The position numbers and the translations under genes were made by a program. Positions 46,604 through 59,610 of a stretch of 64,000 nt of DNA are shown piece after piece. The stretch spans positions 62,001 through 126,000 of the forward strand of contig NW_001798960.1 in assembly GCF_000165425.1 (NCBI RefSeq). The letters run 5' to 3'. How positions within the stretch are numbered: the first letter of the stretch is position 1; each line of letters starts with the position of its first letter. This stretch comes from Paramecium tetraurelia. Lineage: Eukaryota > Ciliophora > Oligohymenophorea > Peniculida > Parameciidae. The notes beneath the pieces are model-generated. The model was given only the letters and a program-made list of their open reading frames with translations. It did no database searches and was not told the origin of the DNA.

Positions 46604-49600
46604 TCACTTAGCAACTTTTTAACATTATTTCATTTTTGGTTTCCCATAAAAAAAATTATGATTTTCAGTACCGACACTCTCATTCAACGAATTAATGCTA
46701 AACCTGTCTCTATGAGGTGATAGACTAGAATAATTAATTTAATTGATTTTGTGTTCTTCATTAATAAGTGAGTCAGTCATTGCCCCCTTACTGTGTTCAT
46801 TGAGATGAGAAGAGTCTAGCATAGGGTTATGCAACTATTTTTATTCAATGGCTTCAAAATCAACAAAATTATATTCTTGCTTTTTCTTGATTGTTGATTT
46901 ATGTTTGATTGGACCAATTTGAAAGCGGTCAGTCTTTTGCGAATCCGGTAGAAAAAGTATTCTACCTTCTGAGTGATTATTATAGCCTTGATCTAGAAAC
47001 TTTAATTTTTTATTAGCCTTATGTGATTCAATATACTTGGAAACCTAGACTTAGAAAGTTTCAACATCTTCACTATTTAATGATATTTGATGTTATGATT
47101 CCATTATTATGTCTTCTTTCAATGTATCCTCATCTTGTTCGCTTTAAGAACTAATTTATATCAATTATTTGGGGTGATTGGAATTTTCACGTGAAATAAT
47201 GGCTTCCTAAATTTTTCCAATCGTCTTAGCGGAGTAGGATTTAAAAGTTCTAAAGATCATTAAAAGAAATAGATATTCCTATAAAATATTGAAATTTCCC
47301 TTAAGATGCATCATTTCATATATTGGATATCTTCTATCCAAAATATCCTAAATAACTTGAAAATAACTTACAAGTCTCTTGAAATGCAATCTGAAACGTG
47401 TATCTTTATCAATCTACTTCATTAGTTTAATGCCTTCAGGGTGGCCAGTTCTAAAGATCTAATCTCTATAAACATATCGAATAGTCTCGTAAAGTACTTC
47501 TTAAAAATGAATGTAACCATTTAAATCAGCCTTGATTTTAAAATTAGAAGCACTTTTGGCAGCATCCCAAATATTATCACCTGGAGCTGATCCTAAAGGC
47601 GGTCCCAATTCTAATAGAAAATGTGCTAAATATCTGGAATGCATCTAGGCTCCTTTAGTTTCTGTAGAATACTTGCACCAGGTAGTTCTAAAGGGATCAA
47701 TATTCTCGATGTAGGTTTATAAGACACTATTCTAAGAATTAAAGAATTCTACAGTTTAAATATATTGATACTTTCAAATTGATCTACCAATGCTGTAATA
47801 AATAGATTGAATGCAACAAAATTGGAAATAAGAACAAATGTGTAGAAGAATATATTTGCATAAATCCATTTAACTCCACAATAGCTAGGTGTTTCAGGTG
47901 TACAGTATTAATTGCGTTCTGAAACATCTATCATTATTCTAATCCAATTGTTTTTCGTACAGATCTTAAACAAAATCAGTAATGCCTTGCCAATATTAGT
48001 GAAGTTCATGTAATCTGTTACATATGCTCCTTTCTCAATCATACCGAAATACTCACATCCAATAAATCCATAAAATAACAGGATTGAAAAGAAGAAACAT
48101 AAAATTTATAGTAGAAATGAAGCAGAAAAGTTCAAAATTCTGAGCAATCTAGTCAATCCTTTGAATTATTGAATGATTAATAGAGTTCTTAGATTTCTAC
48201 AGGCAAATGCTAATCTGAGAATCAGGAAGTATTTATCATTGATCGTGGATTTAAAGTAGTACTAACTCCAATTAATCGTAAGAAATAGAATCAAATCGAT
48301 CAGAGCAATAATGCCCAAGATAAATTCAATTTCTCTCCAAATGTATCCCCAATACCTTCTAATACCAAATGCCAATATTTTTAAACATGTGTCCAGAATT
48401 AAAAAACAACTGAGAGCATGATATATGTATTCTAAAGTTTATAACAATTCCAACGAAGCATCATCGTAAAAGAAGGTTAAAATTCCTATAAATAATTATA
48501 ATCTCTTAAATACCAGTGTTGATAAATATCGTCAATAAGATCATTCTTTCATATAGACTTTATTTTATTATATTAGAAGCCAGTTTTCTGATAAATGACT
48601 TTGGAGGATCTGAATAATTTGGGACTTCCTTCTAAATGATCTCGGTTATATTGGCAAACAATTATTGATCATTTGTTAATATTTGTTTCTGTAATTTAGT
48701 CTTATAAGTTTGAAAATTGATGAACAAAATTCCTGCAAAAAAGCCAAGAAAGAAGAGCACTCCAACCAAGATAAATAACATAAAGTAAATTAAGGTCACC
48801 CATCTATTTCCATATAGAATGGGCCCTTGATCCTCTGCTCTTGAATTCAAACAAATTTGCATGATGTACACCCAATCATCGCAGGCTGTCATTCTATATA
48901 GAGCCAACATCGCATTTCCCATATTATCGAAATTGTAGAGGTTATTTACCCATTCTTCACCTTCCTCAATGCATTCTTACTTGTTGATTCCAAAATTCAA
49001 AGGATATTTGCAATAACTCATTTTATCCTTATAAAGCATGACGCCGAAGATTGCAAATATTAGCCACACCATTATTTACACAAATAGAATATTCATCAAA
49101 TCAACAATTGACTTTGATATGGCACTGTTGATATATTTGAGTTATTCGAATAAATATAGGAAACGAAAAGGTCTTGCGTATTTTATAGCCTTCAAATATT
49201 GAAACGCATCATATTTCACAATATAATTGGTGATGTAGCATAACTAATAAACAAAATCTATGAATCTCCAAAACTCACTTGTAAAACTTCCTTTATCTTT
49301 CATAAATCCTAATGAGATAATCTTTAAGATTGAATCAATTAGTAACAATATATTTGTAGTCAACTCTACATAATTTGATATTTAAACAATTAAATCTTTC
49401 GAGATCTTATTCTCGTAATCAAAATAAGTGTGGACACACATATTCAAAAGTGCAATAAAGAAAGTAAATTAAATTAGAGTGATGTACAATTAATAATTGA
49501 TACATCGATAACATAACTTTCTGAACTAGTTTTATTTACTAAAAATATATAATGAATTCTCACTCTCATTATTAGTAAAAAATTGAAATTTAGCGAATAG

Positions 49601-52600
49601 TTATTCTAATAATAATTCAATTCTTGCCGACAAATCAAAAAAATTATTATTCTAAATGACTTATTTTTCATCATCTTACTTAGTATCTTAAAAAACATCA
49701 TTCCCATTTGTATTCTTTTAGATAATTTCTTTAGGAGTAGCAACCTTATCACTGCTTAACGTTACTTCAGTCAGATTATCATTCCCCTCTAAAATTGAGA
49801 ACTATGAATCTAGTCTATCCTCTCCTGATTCCGTCTCATTCTCGTAGGAAGAAAATGAATCTAACACTATAGCCAAAATGAATCCTATTGTCATTAGATT
49901 TAGGACGTAAACGGAGATAACACTAAAAAAAGTAGTGCCAATCTTACTACTATATTGCGATCCTAGCATTACCATCCCAAACCAATCTTCATTTGCAGCT
50001 CGTACAAAAACTGTTAAAAAAGCAGCTGCAAGATCATCAAATGACTATTGTAAACCAAAATCCGTGTTAATTGGGAATTTACCTTTGTATAAGTTCATCC
50101 CTATAAAAGCAAAACAGAAAATTAAAGTAATCATCAAAAATATTAAATTGAGAAAAGAAGGAAGGGACTTTTTTGTAATCTTTGCTATCTTTAATGCGAA
50201 ATTATTATATTTGATTATTCGATATATTAGAAGTGCTTGACTAGAGTTTAATAAATCAAGATAAATGTTTCCTTTGCCAGAGTTTTAATTCACATATACT
50301 GATTAAATTATAGAGCATGTTAAAATGAAAGTATCAACAAAATTGTTGGCCCTTGTGCAAAATCTCTTAATGCCTTAAAATACAAGTTTTAGAAATAACT
50401 CACCAAGTAGGATAAATACAAAATAATCGTTGAGTTGTCTGATGATATTTTAATCTACATAACCTATCATACTAAGTAAAAGGATATTGATCAAAACTAT
50501 TAAATCAAAAAAGATTTGAGCAGATCGGTTCCTCAACATCAAATTTAAATTTTTTGATATTAAACTCCATACACATGAGAGATCTGGTGTTTTCCATTAA
50601 TAAATATCAATATTATTAAGTTAATGAAATATTTTTATCGTTGATGGAATCTTCTATTTGGATTGCAATACGCAATTTCCTGACCAATTATTTTTGTAAA
50701 CTATTCCTTATTTACATTCTTCCAATCTGTATTTAACAAACAAGTCCTCAAAATCCTACATATCTTCTTAAATTTCAGGTATTTACCTGTTGATCCTTTA
50801 TTTTACAAAATCTAAATCATAATAGGTGATTTTGTCAACTTTTTCTGTTGTATTATTACTCTTTTAGTTATTTGGGATAATCTTGATGACTTTATGATCA
50901 TAACTATTATTTTCAATTTTCACTGCTTTTTCATTTTTCTCACTTTTTTCATTATTTAATTGTTATTTCTATTTTGATTTCTATTTTATTGGTAAGCGAC
51001 CATGGGAATGATTGAGAGAGTTTTAATTCTACGATTTAATAAAGGAATAATCTGATTTTTTTAATCGATAGCAATGATTTAATACAGATTTTCTAATGAA
51101 CTCAAATTCCCTTTCCCTCTTCTTTTGTTGTTACTCATTTCTGATTTTGAAACTAAATATATCACCCTCTGAAGTGCTATTATATTAAAAGTACTTATTA
51201 ATAACGATTCTCCAAGAATACAAAGGCACTTTTTTGAAGGTCTAAATATAAAACAATTTTAAATATTCTTTATCAAAGGCATCATTTTAAATGAGCTTCT
51301 GCATGAACTGTTCCTTGTTCTATTCAAATAAGAATAGCTTTTCTAATTTAAAATTATCTATTAAATTTTCCAGTTTGCTCATGTTTGATTTAATACCTCT
51401 TTTTCGATTTTTGATTTCATCCTATTCTTTGGTTTGTCTGGCAGATAAATATTTAAATTTGTAATTTATAACCTTCTAATTATTATTTTAAAGGATTGTT
51501 TTAGCATAGGTAGTTTACTCATCTACCTCACGAGGTTTTTTTCTTACCCAATCCTACTATGAATTGTTCTTCAAATCAAAATCAATTGAGTGATCTTTAA
51601 TAATTCTTAGATTCAAGATAACTTCAATGCTTGCAGATAATTTTTATATGTCTTCATGCTGATATTTCAATAGTGTTTGCGAATAATAGATTTTAAGAAC
51701 AGCGATGATCAAATTGGCTCCAAAAATAGCAATGATAAAAATAAGAAAAATAAAGTATATGATGGCAAAATCATGAAATGTGAGCATTGCTAAATAGATG
51801 GGTTCTGTCCATTCATTGAATATCATCAATCGGACGACTTCTTAAAAAGAATAAAAGATGTCATCAAAATTAGTTGGAACATTTGGATTAGTTAAAGATT
51901 TGCAACATATCATAGAATAATCTTAGCATTCCAGATTATATCCGCACAAGTAGTTGGTTTAAATACCAGATTCAGCATGATAACATTTATATAGGAACAA
52001 TCCTTAAAATAAATGCATTCCGAATAAAGCAAAGAAGTATGAAAATATAACTACAATAAGGAGCGATTCCAGTAAAAATCTTAAGGAGTGCTTTAATGCA
52101 AGAAGCATTATCTGTAATCTCTTACTAAATACGCTAATAACTGATAATATTTTCAGCAATCTTGCAGTTGAAAAATCAATGATCATCAAAGTTGGGTAAT
52201 AATAATGGAAGGAAAAGAGAATGAGAATGATCATATCAAATACATTCTGTAAATCCCAAAAGAAATCTATTACGCCTTAGCCAATTAGTTTGAGAATGTT
52301 TTCTGCAATAAAGAAGAATAGTATAACTAAATAATATATTGAAATTACTTTATTTTTATTATCTAAGGCTGGCCTAAACATCAGTCTATAAATTTTCACT
52401 TTAACTTTCTATGAATACCATTATATTAAATATGATTGAAATTAATACCAAAATAGTAAAGATACGATGATTTATTATTTTATTGGCAGTGTTTGCAATG
52501 ATCCTGATGATGAAAACTATAGTTTTTCTTAGATAGACTAGAGGATAATTATCCCAATAAAATTGATAGTCTTTAACTATCCATTCGTAATCTTCCTTGC

Positions 52601-53858
52601 TTTGCCAAATAAGTGGATACGGATCATAAATTGGGTCTCGCTTATATTTTCTTTGATATTTTTATATTTAATGATCCTATTATGTAGTTGGATCTCTAAT
52701 TGTTTAGGTAAATTGCTTTTCTAAATATTCCTCCTCTTCATCAACTTCTATTTCAGATGATTGTTCGGATTAAGCAACAAAATTAGAATCGTCGTTGCTT
52801 AATTCAAATTTAAAATTATCAATCAGTAATTTCATTCTGTCACTCATAAATCCATGGTTTTGGGTTTTGGTAAATACGTTATCTAGTATTGATGTCATAT
52901 TAATATTGGAGGGACTATTTTGAATATTTTAGGGTTCATATGCTCTGTTTCCAAAGAAAAGCGATTCATTCTAAGCAACAGAATAGACACTCATTTGATC
53001 TCCGTCTATTCCTTTCAATTAATTATCATCTTTATAGTATTGGTTAAATAATTGCACAAAGGTTTTTCTGACTTTCTATTTAATCCTATTTCTTCCAACA
53101 GGCACAATTTCTGCACATTATTTTTCGAGTTCTTCAATTATTTATTTATATTAGCTTTATTCTTATTCAGGTATTCCTGCTTAATCTAATATTTTTACTA
53201 AGCTTTTCAACTCTTATGTATCAGAAACATTTTTCGATGTAGAAATAGATCTTTCCCTGTTATATTTGGTTGAAAAATTTATTTTACTCTAAAAACTACT
53301 TTTTTTGGAATACTATGACAGTTATTTGATGCTTTTCATACTTTTCATTGTCTATTTCATTTGGCTAGTCTAACTGTTCTTTAGAAATGAGGTTGCTTTT
53401 TATTTGCTAAATATTACAGGTCAATACCTGATTGATGACAGCTACTAATGCAGAGTTTTATGTATAAATTCCATCTGTTCATCTATCACTTTGTCGTAGT
53501 TTATTATCGATGCTGGTCCTTTCTACTGAATTTTGCTTTTTTTAGATGCTCCATCTGAGGAGGAATTGCTATCTGAAGATTCTGATAGGAATAAGTCTTA
53601 ATATTCATAAAATAAGTTATTCTGTCTATTCTTCTAGCTTTAGAGGGTTGCTTTTCTTTATTAACTAAGATTGTCGATAGACAATTTTGATCTTTGATTT
53701 CTTGTAATTTAAGATTGTGAGCCTATTTTCGAAGATTGCCTCTTTTGAAGCCTACGACTGGTTTATTCAGGCGTATTATGAATATTCTTATTATGGCTTA
53801 TTAGTTGGTCATCCATAATTGAAGACCTTCGATCCTATTGAATAATATTAGGAAACAT
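46604..53858 (-). CDS. four-domain voltage-gated cation channel alpha subunit
   Basis: About 2,380-2,400 aa. A Ser/Gln-rich cytoplasmic N-terminus (with a 21-nt, TGA-containing intron at 53407-53427) precedes four repeats. Repeat I: S2 YYLVILFFFIAENILKLIG, S4 STARLLKILSVISVFSKRL, pore LMIFNEWTEPIY. Repeat II: pore VFVRAANEDWFGM. Repeat III: S4 KAIKYARPFRFLYLFEQL, pore YRMTACDDWVYIM. Repeat IV: S4 ILRLAFACRNLRTLL, pore LFKICTKNNWIRIM, with a 28-nt intron at 48486-48513. A Cav-type EF-hand-like region lies in the C-terminal tail. The residue two before the pore Trp, normally EEEE in Cav, reads N/E/D/N. More introns are likely. A frame change just after S1 of repeat I (about 52410) is unexplained. 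Paramecium uses Cav-type channels for ciliary reversal; which subtype this is cannot be told. Confidence 0.85.
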
Positions 53859-53892
53859 TTATAAAATATATTTCAAATTACATATCAATTCA

Positions 53893-56800
53893 TCATATCA
53901 CCTTCTAATTTAAATACTAATTTAAAATATCCTATTTTGAACCCAAAGCAACGATTTTTCCTTAATCCATAACCATCACCTGATCAAACATATCAAGCAA
54001 CTCTAATTTATGAGTTATTGCAATAACAGTTTTATCCTACTAATAACAAGATCATAATACTTTCATAAATAAATCAAGAGTCAAATTGATTAATTAGCAA
54101 TATTAATTGTCTAGGTTCCCTGTGCACTCATCCAAAATTACGATCCTTCTCTTTTACAATAATACTCGACACAAAACTAATAACTATTTTTCTCCCAATG
54201 ACAAATTAGAACCATAAGGTTCTACTTGATATTACAACTCTTCCAATAATTTTACTTAAGATAGCCCATATTTGGAGAGAGTTCTGATTATTTCTATAGG
54301 ATTATAAGCATTATTGGGATCAATATTCTATTAGATTGTGCCTTCGAAAACAAAAGGATCTTAAGACACAACAGAAAATAGAGATCTTATTCTATTAATG
54401 CTTGTGTGTCTATTATCCTATCCAAGTACCTTTAAAGATCCTGAATACGGTTCAACTAACCTTGTGATACAATGCATAAGACTGGTCTTTCCAGCTCCAG
54501 TTCTGCCAAGGATAGCAATCTAAAAATAGAATTATTGCAACATACTTTTTATCTCTATTTTAATTTGAATGAAACATCTGTTAATACAGTGGCATTTTTG
54601 TATTGTAAAGTCACGTTGCTTAATTCTAGGACATTTTATTCTTGCAATTCTTACACACTCTCAACAGAATTTATGGTCATCATTTCAATTTAACTGATGC
54701 TATCATGATCACTGAAATGAATATCGTCATTTCTTCTATCCATTGGATTCTCAAAATCGCTGTATTATTGAGTGGACAAATCTTCCTTTGGAATATTATT
54801 AATCAAAGATAGACACCTTTCAAAATAAACATTGTTAGAATAAAATGATTAAAATGATAGGATGAAACTAGTAAATCTTTCACCTAGACTTACTGCCAAA
54901 TACATTGAGATGGTTGCAGATTCCTTATTATCAATTTTGTAAATGTACTAATTATTGATTCAAAATATATACATTAACTATCAAAATGCATACATACATT
55001 ATCAGCATCAAAAAGCAAGTTATTTGGATGAACCAAGCAGATAATGCAGCAGCACAAATCGAATTCTTTGTATAAACATTAAATTGTTAATAAAAGCATG
55101 ATACTTAATTTTAAGTTTATTTGCAATGTCTATTAAATAAAATACCTTAATGAGTTTGAGTTAATGTGTTCAGCAAGGGAGATTTAGAAATTGCTTATAA
55201 TCTGGACACCTCTAAATTGATTCTAATGTATTTCAACATATATTATGTTTGCAACAACAAATAACAAATCAAAATTGGGTATGATAACGCACTTGATAGA
55301 AATAAACATCCTAATACTGATGCCATAAAACTAAAGATGCTATCAAATAAGGATGATATCAAAGAAGGAGTATTCATATCTAATCGTATTAAATAACATC
55401 ATACCGAATTGGAAAATATCATTTGTCATTCTATTTTTTATTATGCTAACTAAAGTAACATTATAAAAATCAGCTACTGATGCCTTTAATAGATTATTGA
55501 TAATGTTATTATGCAGAAGCATAGAAGCAGTCACTCCCTTTGAAGTTAAATAGATTCCACTAAATAGAGTGAACAAGGCCATCAAAATGTGAGAGAGTGG
55601 ATAAAATAATAAAAACTATTCGACTGCATCTGCCTTTTATTCTTCAGTGGACTGATCTGAATTGGAAATCTCAGTGATGGATTTCAATTTCAATTAATAA
55701 AATGTTGAACAACACATTCCTGATATACAAAATAGAATTGTCAACACTAAAGTCTAATATCTTCCAAATAATTGGTATAGATATTTGAAAATCTCCATTT
55801 GAAGACTTCCCAAAGATCTATCTTCACTTTCCATAACCATAATTTATTATTTATCAATTAGGCTATACAATTGTCTATTAGATTGCTAATTGATTGTAGT
55901 TTACTAGACTTATTAGACTTATTAAACTTATTAACCTTCAATTAAATCAAGAGAATCTAAGTCATTTGATTAAGAATTCCCTTAAAATTTATCTAAACTG
56001 CCATTATAGGTGATCGATCCATCTTCAAGTTAAATAATTCTGTCACATACTTTAATCTAGTTTACATCATTGCATGTCATAATTATAGTTTTCTTTTCCT
56101 TTTGACTAATTTAGTACAATGCATCCATTAATTTCTTAGCAGTTTTATGATCTAAAGATTCAAAGGGACAATCAAGCAAATAGATATCGCTGTGCCTATA
56201 TAAAGTTCTTGCTAAATGAACCCTCTTTCTTTGTCCTCCACTTAATGATTGACCGTCTTCTCCTACTTCACTATTATGTCCACTCTCCATCCTTTGAATG
56301 TCCTCTAACAATTAAGTTGTTTTTATAATTTCAAGATATCGATCCAATTCCATAACTGACTCATCAATGATATTTTATTTGATAGTTCCTTAAATCAAAA
56401 AAGGTTCTTATGATGCTACTGAAACACTTCCATTTAGGTATACAAATGAATTCTCAATTGTTTTTTCTAATTCTCCCAATAAACTATTCAATAAAGTACT
56501 TTTCCCTGATCCATTTTTTCCAACAATCACAATGAATTCCCCTTTTTATATTGAAAGATTGATATTCTTTAATTAAAATTGATTTTTAGAATTTCTCCAT
56601 CTAAAATTGCCTTCCCTAATTAAAATTTAGACTGATTATGCTTGCATCATTTATTATTCTACATCCTTAGATTAAATGAAATCCATATATCTCTTTATTG
56701 ATGTTTTAGCCATTAATAACTAACCCAAATTGTATGGGATAAAATTGACAGCCGAAATTAATTAAGCATAATTCTAAGTAACCATCAAGACAGATTTTAA

Positions 56801-57851
56801 ATTAAAGATGTCAAAAATCTTCATTGTAAAATACATAACTCCCACTGGAACAATAGAAAACGATGCCTTCACAAAAAAGGATAATTTCTATTAGATGGCA
56901 ATGTTGGACATCTCGATATTTCTTTTGTCTCTAATCTTTTATAAGTCTAACAATTACTCGATTGAAAAAGAATTTATAATAGCAATTCTGTTTTATTGTC
57001 AAAATGCCCTTCAATAGTTCATCCATATTTGATACACGACTATCTCTTGATTTCATTATCTTTTTTTACAAACTAAAATATCAAATTATATTTACTTAGA
57101 ATATATACTTCCATATATCAATGAAATTCCTACTTGGATAACCATTCCAATCAAACCGAAGGATGCTGCCAAGCCGACTGTTTAAAAGTATATATAAATG
57201 GCTCCACAGATTTAAAATGGTGTTAAAAATAGAGATACTCCGCAATCAAACAAAATTGTTATTTGTGGAATATCGATTTAAAACAAATTTATTATTTCTG
57301 CTTAGGAAGGCAATGGTAAGCATGCAGTAAATAATTTGTGATACAAAATAGAAGACAAAGCAGCTTACACCTCAATCTAGACTTATTTCTATTAATTATA
57401 AATGATGCATTACTAAATAAAAGCTTATTATGGAAACTTAACAATAAACTGACATTATCCATCCAGTAAACAACAAGGTGGTTTTTAAAAATTACCATAT
57501 ATCCAACCCAGGTGAATCAAACAGTTCAACAATCATGTTTATAAGAAAAGGATTTAACAACAAAATTCCCATAAGTCCAACTTTCAGCAAAACTATGCAA
57601 ATCCATTGTTTTGGATAACTTTTTAATAGTGAATATATCAAGCTCTCTTTGTTTAATTGAAATTTGATGGTCTAATGTTCGATACTCTCCTAGGAATTGA
57701 TATTGAAAACGTCTTTCTACTCCAAGTTTCTCTGATGAGTTTATACAAATTAATTTAACCAAGTAAATAAATATGTAGTTATTCCCTTTTTGTTAGTGTA
57801 ACATTCCAATAATTCCGATTATTAATGTTCAAAATTCTAATACTCTAACAT
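53893..57851 (-). CDS. ABCC/MRP-type ABC transporter (full transporter)
   Basis: About 1,270 aa before intron correction; several short introns remain to be placed. Order TMD1-NBD1-TMD2-NBD2. The N-terminus (TYLFTWLNQFV, NLEQKDVF) and first membrane pair (GLMGILLLNPFLINMIVELF) are typical of ABCC. NBD1: Walker A GKNGSGKSTLLNS (about 56510), signature LSGGQRKRVHLAR, Walker B IYLLDCPFESLD, where Cys replaces the catalytic acid. NBD2: Walker A GRTGAGKTSLMH (about 54500), a degenerate signature LSLGEKQLL, Walker B IVILDECTGNLD with the Glu kept, and an H-loop (VIAITHKLELL). ABCC proteins export conjugates or drugs or regulate channels. It lies 34 bp upstream of the channel gene on the same strand and 34 bp from a divergent zinc-finger gene. 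Confidence 0.85.
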
Positions 57852-57885
57852 ATAATTATATATATTAATATTAATATCAAAATAT

Positions 57886-58282
57886 ATGAGCGAAAGTGAA
57901 AGTGAAAAGTAAGATGCTTAAAAAGATTATTACAAAGAGGCTGTGAAATTATATTATTATAATTGTATCTTGTACAATCATGTAAGGAATATAATAAATG
58001 GAGTTGGAAAAAGTTATGACAGAGAGAAATGATCTAAAAACTAAAGTCCTTAAATATGAATTACTAGGGGGAGAATTGGCTTAATTGGATGACGAAGAAA
58101 TTATGAATTAACTGGAGGATAGAAAGAAGAAGAGTAGAAGAAGTGCTGCAGATATTGATCGTCAATTTTTTTGTTCCTTTAATAACTGCAAAAAAGCTTA
58201 TGGCACAGAAGCCTCACTTACTTAGCATTAAAAATTAAAACATGGTTAAAACAGCGGCATGGATGCATATTTTAGAATTTGA
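57886..58282 (+). CDS. C2H2 zinc-finger protein (single finger)
   Basis: 124 aa with one 22-nt intron at 57982-58003. After an acidic start (MSESESEKQ) and a helical/coiled segment (LEKVMTERNDLKTKVLKYE) the C-terminal third has one finger: CSFNNC, then 12 residues, then HQKLKH (C-x4-C-x12-H-x4-H), with basic residues before it (RKKKSRRS). A single finger with an adjacent basic region can bind DNA or RNA. Divergent from the ABCC transporter; only 34 bp separate the two start codons, so a shared bidirectional promoter is likely. Confidence 0.75.
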
Positions 58283-58328
58283 TATAATTATTAGAAAATT
58301 TATATTGTTAATAAATTTCTTTTTAGCT

Positions 58329-59580
58329 ATGACATTTTTTTTTGAGGAAAGGAAAAAATTATCTACTTACAAAGAAAACTGTACTAATTTTTTCACCAAA
58401 ATATCTTAATAGTATTATTGGGATGATTCCACAAAGTCATGTATATCTTTCATAAAATATTGAATGATTTGTATAATATAGAAAGAAATAATGCTAATAT
58501 TAAAATACCAAGAGATAAGTACATATCAACTTCCTCTTCAATAAAGAGCTAATTAATTAATAGATATTAGAGAGTACCCTATTGGCACATTGTGCTAAAT
58601 CAATGTTAAGACGTCCAGTACACCAATTTAGTAATTAAAAATAAAACGATTATCAATTTTTACAAAGCCATTTCTTAATGAATATTTGGATATTAATTCC
58701 CCTAAAAATAAGAATTAAAAAAACTTTGTTTGCAATTCTTGGGAAAGAGCATCAAAGCACTTTAGATGAATATCTAGAAACTATCTAAGAACCTAAATGA
58801 AATTGAAAAAAATAAAATGAAGTCTCGTATAAGAGATGTACTTTCAGATGGTTTGTAAAGCCTCTCCTTAATTAAACTTAAACGATCATTACATATTTAA
58901 GTTTATTAAATCTTCTCTTAATTTAATTAAGAATATTTAAGAGTTATCTTTTAATTTAGAAAATCATAATGACGAATTCAAAATTATAACGATATCAAAA
59001 AGATGAATAAATACTGATCCTCAATTCAAAAATTAATTTTGATGGTTCTAAATTTTAATTAAGCATCTTAAAGTAGATGATAAAAATTAATACCATTTTC
59101 CATTAATTCATTTACATTGCTTGAAATTATGTTTAACTTAAGTTTCCTTCATTATTTTATGTAACCTATATATAACAAAAATATGCTTGAATATATTGAA
59201 TTATTGGTTTAGGTATTGCGAAGTGTGCTTTATTCAGAAAATTAAGACTAATATTTGAAATAAGGATACTTTTGGGAGCAATTTATAAAGTACTAATAAA
59301 AAGATTATTGAAACAACTTAGATAAGAGGATAAATTAAATTCTAAATGTCATAATGGTACACCATAAAATTTTATTAAAAAAATTAACAAAACTTAACTA
59401 TCCCAATCTGAAATTTTTGCTTATTTTTAATTAAATATTCAATAAGTATATAATTTATCCTAGCTCAATTCTAGGTTGGATATTTAATAATGTTTAATGT
59501 TTAATTTTTCAGTTGAATTAAGGATTCTTCAGATTATGAAAACAGTAATTTCCGTAAAATTTATGAATTCATCATCATTT
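58329..59580 (+). CDS. multi-exon gene of unknown family (structure unresolved)
   Basis: Coding-like blocks occur in changing frames: REYPIGTLCQINVKTSSTP, IFTKPFLNEYLDINSP, then LQFLGKSIKALQMNIQKL and KMKSRIRDVLSDGLQSL, then KNIQELSFNLENHNDEF, MLEYIELLVQVLRSVLYSEN, KQGYFWEQFIKYQQK and a final RLLKQLRQEDKLNSK. Each block is TGA-free for 30-80 codons and ends at a plausible short GT...AG. Two candidate starts exist (58329, or an ATG near 58491). The helical content and spacing recall MIF4G/HEAT-type proteins but I cannot confirm a family. Treat boundaries as approximate. Confidence 0.45.
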
Positions 59581-59610
59581 TATATTAATTAATTTTCTAA
59601 TTAAGTAATT

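Noticed and set aside
57526-57762. Minus-strand frame starting near 57762
   Set aside because: The neighbouring frame from the ATG at 57851 carries the ABCC signature (YLFTWLNQF, NLEQKDVF); this one is its out-of-frame shadow.
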